NCBI GenBank assembly: GCA_002343335.1
Contig: DDSI01000269.1
Location: 1 to 9,965 of the forward strand
Direction: 5' to 3'
Origin: Bacteriovoracaceae bacterium UBA2394
GTDB lineage: Bacteria > Bdellovibrionota > UBA2394
Length of the DNA stretch: 9,965 bases
Position 1 is the stretch's first letter. Each line of letters starts with the position of its first letter. Both the position numbers and the translations under genes were made by a program. Shown in pieces: positions 7,279-9,965 of the stretch. A model generated the notes under the pieces. That model ran no database searches. It was given only the letters and a program-made list of their open reading frames with translations, and was not told the origin of the DNA.

Positions 7279-8780
7279 TTGCGTTTGCCTTTTGCCTCAT
7301 CGCCTCTATTTTTGCTTTTTGGCCGTATTTTTTTGTGCCCTATGTGCACGGCGATGAAGCGGCATGGATGGTCCTCGGTCGAGAAGCATTCAATGGAAAC
7401 CTCTATGTCAATTTAACGGACAACAAGCCGCCACTCTTTTTGGAAATCTACGGGATGTTCGATTGGGGTCCGCCCCTTCTCGCATTTCGGACATTTCTAA
7501 TTCTATGGGTTGCTTTGGGAGGAGTTGTCCTTCAAAAAAGTTTGAAACTTTCCGGCATGGGAAAGGTGGGGGCAATGTGGGCAGGCATTTTCTTTTGTCT
7601 GAGCATGGGGACAATCGAATTTGGTACGATTTCTTCGGAACGACTCTACGTGCCTCTATTATTAATGGGAGCGTGGTTCGCTTTAGCGTATCGGTCGAAC
7701 GCATCCTTCGCTTGGCGTCCGGGCATGTCTATTCTCCTTACTTTCGGGGCAGGGCTTACTTGCGGGCTCAGCATGAATATCAAACAGCCGTCGGTGATCT
7801 TCGCTGTATTTGTGGGCTATTTGATTTTTGATGCGGCCATTCGTTTGAAGCGGGGCTTGCTTCCGGTTGGATTTTCCTTCTTAGGCGTTCTCACCGGTTT
7901 TTTTGCGCCTTGGATTTTAACGCGAGTTCCGTTTGAAACGATTTGGAGCGAGGCATTCATGCAAAGCGCGGGATACATTGCTCCGAACAATTGGGGACGC
8001 GTTTGGGATATTCTCACAAACTTAGGTTATTGCGCTGGCGCGCTCTTTGGGATTTTGTTTGGAAGCCTTTTGGCGCTGAGACGCTACAAAGAGCTTCGCA
8101 TGCTTTCAGGGGAACAATTTCGAGATGGCCTGGTTTTCATTTTATGCAGTGTTGCGACACTCATGCTTGGGTTTCGAATGTATCAAACACACTATATTGT
8201 GCTCATTCCTCTTTTAGCATCGCTTGCGGCTTTAGGATTTTCACGAGCGACGAATCCCGGAAAAGTTCTTCGCATCGGTGGAGTTTTGGTGGTCTTAAAT
8301 TTATGGGTCTTTCAGGGGTTATTTGTTTACCGGCAGTTGAATGATCAGAACAAGAGTTGGACGACGGCGACTCGTCTTCTTGTGAAGCAGATTCAGCTCG
8401 ATACGGAACCGTCGGATAAAATTTGGGTCTCCAATGCGCTTCATGTGGCTTACGCAGCCAGTGAAAGGCAGCCCGCGGTTAAGCACTTCTGCTTTCAACA
8501 TACCTTTGGACAAATTGATATTTGCCAGACTTCTGAAGAGCAATTGCGAGAGTCGCTTGATCGAGCTAATTATTTGAGACTGATCGAAGATCTTCAAAAG
8601 AATGCGCCGAAGGTTATTTTTTGGGTTCAAGATAATCGCTATTCTTGTGCACAAAAATTGAAGCTTGAAAACTTCCCTAGCATTCAAAGGATTTTGGATC
8701 AAAGTTATCGTGAACAGTCTCGCTCTGATTTAGGAATATACTACTTGCGAATAATGCCGAAGCGAAGCGAGACCAACTAA
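7275..8780 (+). CDS. GT39/ArnT-like polytopic membrane glycosyltransferase
   Basis: The 501-residue protein resembles the GT-C fold family of PMT/ArnT enzymes, which move a sugar from a polyprenyl-phosphate donor to a protein or lipid on the periplasmic face of the inner membrane. The first membrane helix (about 2-20) is followed by the HGDEAAW motif, with Asp27-Glu28 at the usual catalytic position. Then comes the loop motif TDNKPPLF (48-55), typical of PMT_2 proteins. Further hydrophobic segments lie at about 68-88, 98-112, 123-139, 151-185, 198-215, 247-268, 285-300, 307-321 and 332-350; YQTHYIVLIPLLASLAALG (303-321) is a familiar late helix. A soluble periplasmic domain of about 150 residues follows. 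I choose the ATG at 7275, which overlaps the Dus stop as ATGA and begins directly at the helix; an ATG at 7236 would add 13 polar residues. The acceptor sugar or protein cannot be told from sequence. Confidence 0.88.
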   Translation: MIAFAFCLIASIFAFWPYFFVPYVHGDEAAWMVLGREAFNGNLYVNLTDNKPPLFLEIYGMFDWGPPLLAFRTFLILWVALGGVVLQKSLKLSGMGKVGAMWAGIFFCLSMGTIEFGTISSERLYVPLLLMGAWFALAYRSNASFAWRPGMSILLTFGAGLTCGLSMNIKQPSVIFAVFVGYLIFDAAIRLKRGLLPVGFSFLGVLTGFFAPWILTRVPFETIWSEAFMQSAGYIAPNNWGRVWDILTNLGYCAGALFGILFGSLLALRRYKELRMLSGEQFRDGLVFILCSVATLMLGFRMYQTHYIVLIPLLASLAALGFSRATNPGKVLRIGGVLVVLNLWVFQGLFVYRQLNDQNKSWTTATRLLVKQIQLDTEPSDKIWVSNALHVAYAASERQPAVKHFCFQHTFGQIDICQTSEEQLRESLDRANYLRLIEDLQKNAPKVIFWVQDNRYSCAQKLKLENFPSIQRILDQSYREQSRSDLGIYYLRIMPKRSETN

Positions 8781-8784
8781 CAAG

Positions 8785-8814
8785 AAAAAAAGGGAGGGTA
8801 AAGACCCTCCCTTT
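8785..8814. terminator. Shared bidirectional terminator between convergent genes
   Basis: A perfect 11-bp stem (8789-8799 with 8804-8814, AAAGGGAGGGT and its complement) has the loop AAAG at 8800-8803. On the minus strand it is followed by seven or more T (complement of 8785-8791), making a strong terminator for the small gene ending at 8838. On the plus strand only three T follow, so termination of the operon ending at 8780 may be weaker. Confidence 0.88.
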
Positions 8815-8837
8815 CCGAAATGAAATGGCAAACAATC

Positions 8838-9092
8838 TTATTTGATTTCAGAAGTTTTGCCTTGAGCCGTGCGATTTGCACCTTTCTTCGAAGCTCTCCA
8901 ATCTTTTTTGGAACCTTTTACAGGTTTATCCGTTGAAGCATCGGCAGATGGAGTCCAGGTGTTGTTGACACAAGCTTCTTTCTTTACCGAACAATTGCCT
9001 TCGCTTCCGCGAATGCAATGATCGTATTGAGCAAAGCAGTTGGTTCCAGGTGTCGATGTAAGAGCTAGAGTCATGAGAATAGTTGAAAGCAT
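8838..9092 (-). CDS. Small secreted Cys-containing basic protein, unrecognised
   Basis: The 84-residue product starts with a short hydrophobic stretch (MLSTILMTLALTSTPG) that looks like a signal peptide, although it has no basic residue before the core. Cleavage after Ala21 (TNCFA|Q) is plausible. Cysteines at 19, 26, 34 and 41 are spaced C-x6-C-x7-C-x6-C; three of them would remain if cleavage is at Ala21. The remaining 40 residues are polar and Lys-rich (KGSKKDWRASKKG), likely disordered. The start is backed by GGGAGG at 9108-9103, 10 nt upstream, and by a good -10 box that would give a leader of about 20 nt. It is a monocistronic gene with its own promoter and terminator, which argues that it is real despite its size. 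Function unknown; a small envelope-binding or toxin-like role cannot be distinguished. Confidence 0.75.
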   Translation of the reverse strand: MLSTILMTLALTSTPGTNCFAQYDHCIRGSEGNCSVKKEACVNNTWTPSADASTDKPVKGSKKDWRASKKGANRTAQGKTSEIK

Positions 9093-9102
9093 TGAATTAG
9101 TT

Positions 9103-9126
9103 CCTCCCTTTTGATGATTCAGTATA
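9103..9126 (-). promoter_or_regulatory. Promoter -10 box and SD of the small secreted protein
   Basis: On the minus strand TATACT (9126-9121) matches the sigma-70 -10 consensus at five of six positions. Transcription would begin near 9114, and GGGAGG (9108-9103) follows as the SD for the ATG at 9092. The -35 region about 17 nt further upstream (TCCGCG) matches poorly, so an activator or another sigma factor may be involved. The call rests mainly on the -10 and its geometry. Confidence 0.5.
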
Positions 9127-9179
9127 AGGCTCGTTTCGACTTTCGCGGAAGAGTCTCTCTCACTTTTAAAGAGGGAGTG

Positions 9180-9219
9180 AAAAATATGAGAGGGGGACGG
9201 TATTTAACCGCCCCCCTCT
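9180..9219 (-). terminator. Terminator of the NPCBM-protein gene
   Basis: A 13-bp stem with one mismatch (9189-9201 with 9207-9219, AGAGGGGGACGGT arm) and a 5-nt loop (9202-9206) lies 24 bases after the minus-strand stop at 9244. On the minus strand it is followed by ATATTTTT after three bases. The T tract is slightly displaced, but the very stable G/C stem makes termination likely. Confidence 0.75.
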
Positions 9220-9243
9220 GTTTCTCAGGAGTTGCTTTTCGTT

Positions 9244-9965
9244 TTATGTTGTGTGTGCGCTACCCGGTTGTTCTTTTTGAGACTTTTTTGATGTTACGCG
9301 TCGTAAAATGACGATAACCATACTCACCAAAAGTAATAAAAATTGAGAAGAATTCTTCACAGGATTGGCGGACGTTGAATCCAATTGAAGGGAGCAGGAC
9401 ATACTCGTGCTGCCATCGGAGAAATCGCCGCTGAAGGATCGGGTACCATTGTTATCCGAGCCGCTTGGATTAGAGGATGGCGGAGTGACGGATTCAATTT
9501 TTGGAATCAAACGCCCGTGAGCGAGTGAAACGTGATCGTGGAGTGTGCCATTGCCTCCATCCAAAATTTTAATTTCAAGCGACAAGGCATTTTGCACATC
9601 TAAATCCAATTCTTTAGGAGACTGGCCTCCCAAAAGAAGTGGCGATGTGTAAATTTTTTCGCCGTCACGATAAATTTCAACGATCGCAGATCCGTTGGCT
9701 CCGACTTCGGCGTCGATGCCAATGAACCCTCGTAGCGCGGTATATTGATTATTCAATGGAAATATAAGATTGGCTGAAGCATGTGCTCCAATTCCCTTTG
9801 TGTATCCGGTAGTCCCGAATTGAATTTTGCGCCCGTCGCCTCCGGCCTGCTCACCATTGCTGCTATCTAGCTCAAAAGGTCCCCAGAAGTTTTGACCACT
9901 GAATCCCAGATCCGAAAGATAATGACCGCCGTCCGAGGGCAAAGGGGCGTCCGTCACGGTGGGGG
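9244..9965 (-). CDS. C-terminal part of a surface protein with NPCBM domain and membrane anchor (5' end outside the window)
   Basis: The frame is open to the right edge (codons for Pro-Thr precede the GTG at 9957), so this GTG is likely an internal valine. Counting from it, residues 10-150 form an NPCBM carbohydrate-binding module: HYLSDLGF, FWGPFELDSS, GYTKGIGAHASANL, a GFIGIDAEVG strand, RDGEKIYTS and ILDGGNGTLHDHVSLAHGRL all match that family's conserved landmarks. A Ser/Gly/Asn-rich linker (about 158-204) contains a lone Cys188 in MSCSL. Next come a membrane helix (about 205-218) and Arg219-Arg220 plus a basic tail. NPCBM domains bind sugars and are usually appended to extracellular glycosidases or surface proteins; the catalytic or other N-terminal part lies outside. 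The linker, helix and Arg cluster suggest the module is displayed outside the membrane, possibly as a sorting tag. Confidence 0.88.
   Translation of the reverse strand, partial: PTVTDAPLPSDGGHYLSDLGFSGQNFWGPFELDSSNGEQAGGDGRKIQFGTTGYTKGIGAHASANLIFPLNNQYTALRGFIGIDAEVGANGSAIVEIYRDGEKIYTSPLLLGGQSPKELDLDVQNALSLEIKILDGGNGTLHDHVSLAHGRLIPKIESVTPPSSNPSGSDNNGTRSFSGDFSDGSTSMSCSLQLDSTSANPVKNSSQFLLLLVSMVIVILRRVTSKKSQKEQPGSAHTT

Noticed and set aside
7364..7831. 155-residue plus-strand open frame inside the glycosyltransferase gene
   Set aside because: It lies wholly within a well-supported gene in another frame and reads as random Arg/Ser-rich sequence.
9151..9182. Possible second hairpin (CTCTCTCAC and GAGGGAGTG stretches)
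   Set aside because: The arms are purine/pyrimidine-rich but do not pair over more than a few bases, so it is not called as a terminator or operator.

Overview
The window looks like a chromosomal stretch from a Gram-negative bacterium. Evidence: an Omp85-type outer-membrane barrel ending in Phe, several Sec signal peptides, clear Shine-Dalgarno sequences and Rho-independent terminators. My guess is a Bdellovibrio-like or deltaproteobacterial lineage. That rests on overall style (many unrecognised exported proteins, an NPCBM protein with a Cys/TM/Arg tail, dense overlapping genes) and not on a marker gene. I see no tRNA, rRNA, CRISPR array, insertion sequence or integrase.

Layout. (1) 2-289 is the 3' end of an unrecognised gene, closed by a strong terminator at 301-332. 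(2) 363-8780 is one long same-strand block of seven genes that reads like a single operon: three unrecognised exported proteins (363-1967, 1976-3259, 3256-4371), 3-methyladenine DNA glycosylase I (tag, 4368-4958), a small one-POTRA Omp85 protein (4997-6280), a tRNA-dihydrouridine synthase of DusB type (6277-7278) and a GT39/ArnT-like membrane glycosyltransferase (7275-8780). Four of the six junctions are 4-nt start/stop overlaps; the other two gaps are 8 and 38 nt. (3) A hairpin at 8785-8814 separates this block from two minus-strand genes: a small Cys-containing secreted protein (8838-9092) with its own promoter and SD, and the C-terminal part of a surface protein with an NPCBM domain and a C-terminal membrane anchor (9244-9965, running off the right edge).

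How the genes may work together. Five of the seven operon genes make exported, outer-membrane or inner-membrane proteins, so the block is mainly envelope-related, with two housekeeping genes (tag and dus) embedded by tight overlap. The three exported proteins at the front have no family I can name. Their conserved-looking order, signal peptides and coupled translation suggest they act as a set. A link to the Omp85 barrel or the glycosyltransferase is only inferred from position. No defence, phage or mobile system is visible.
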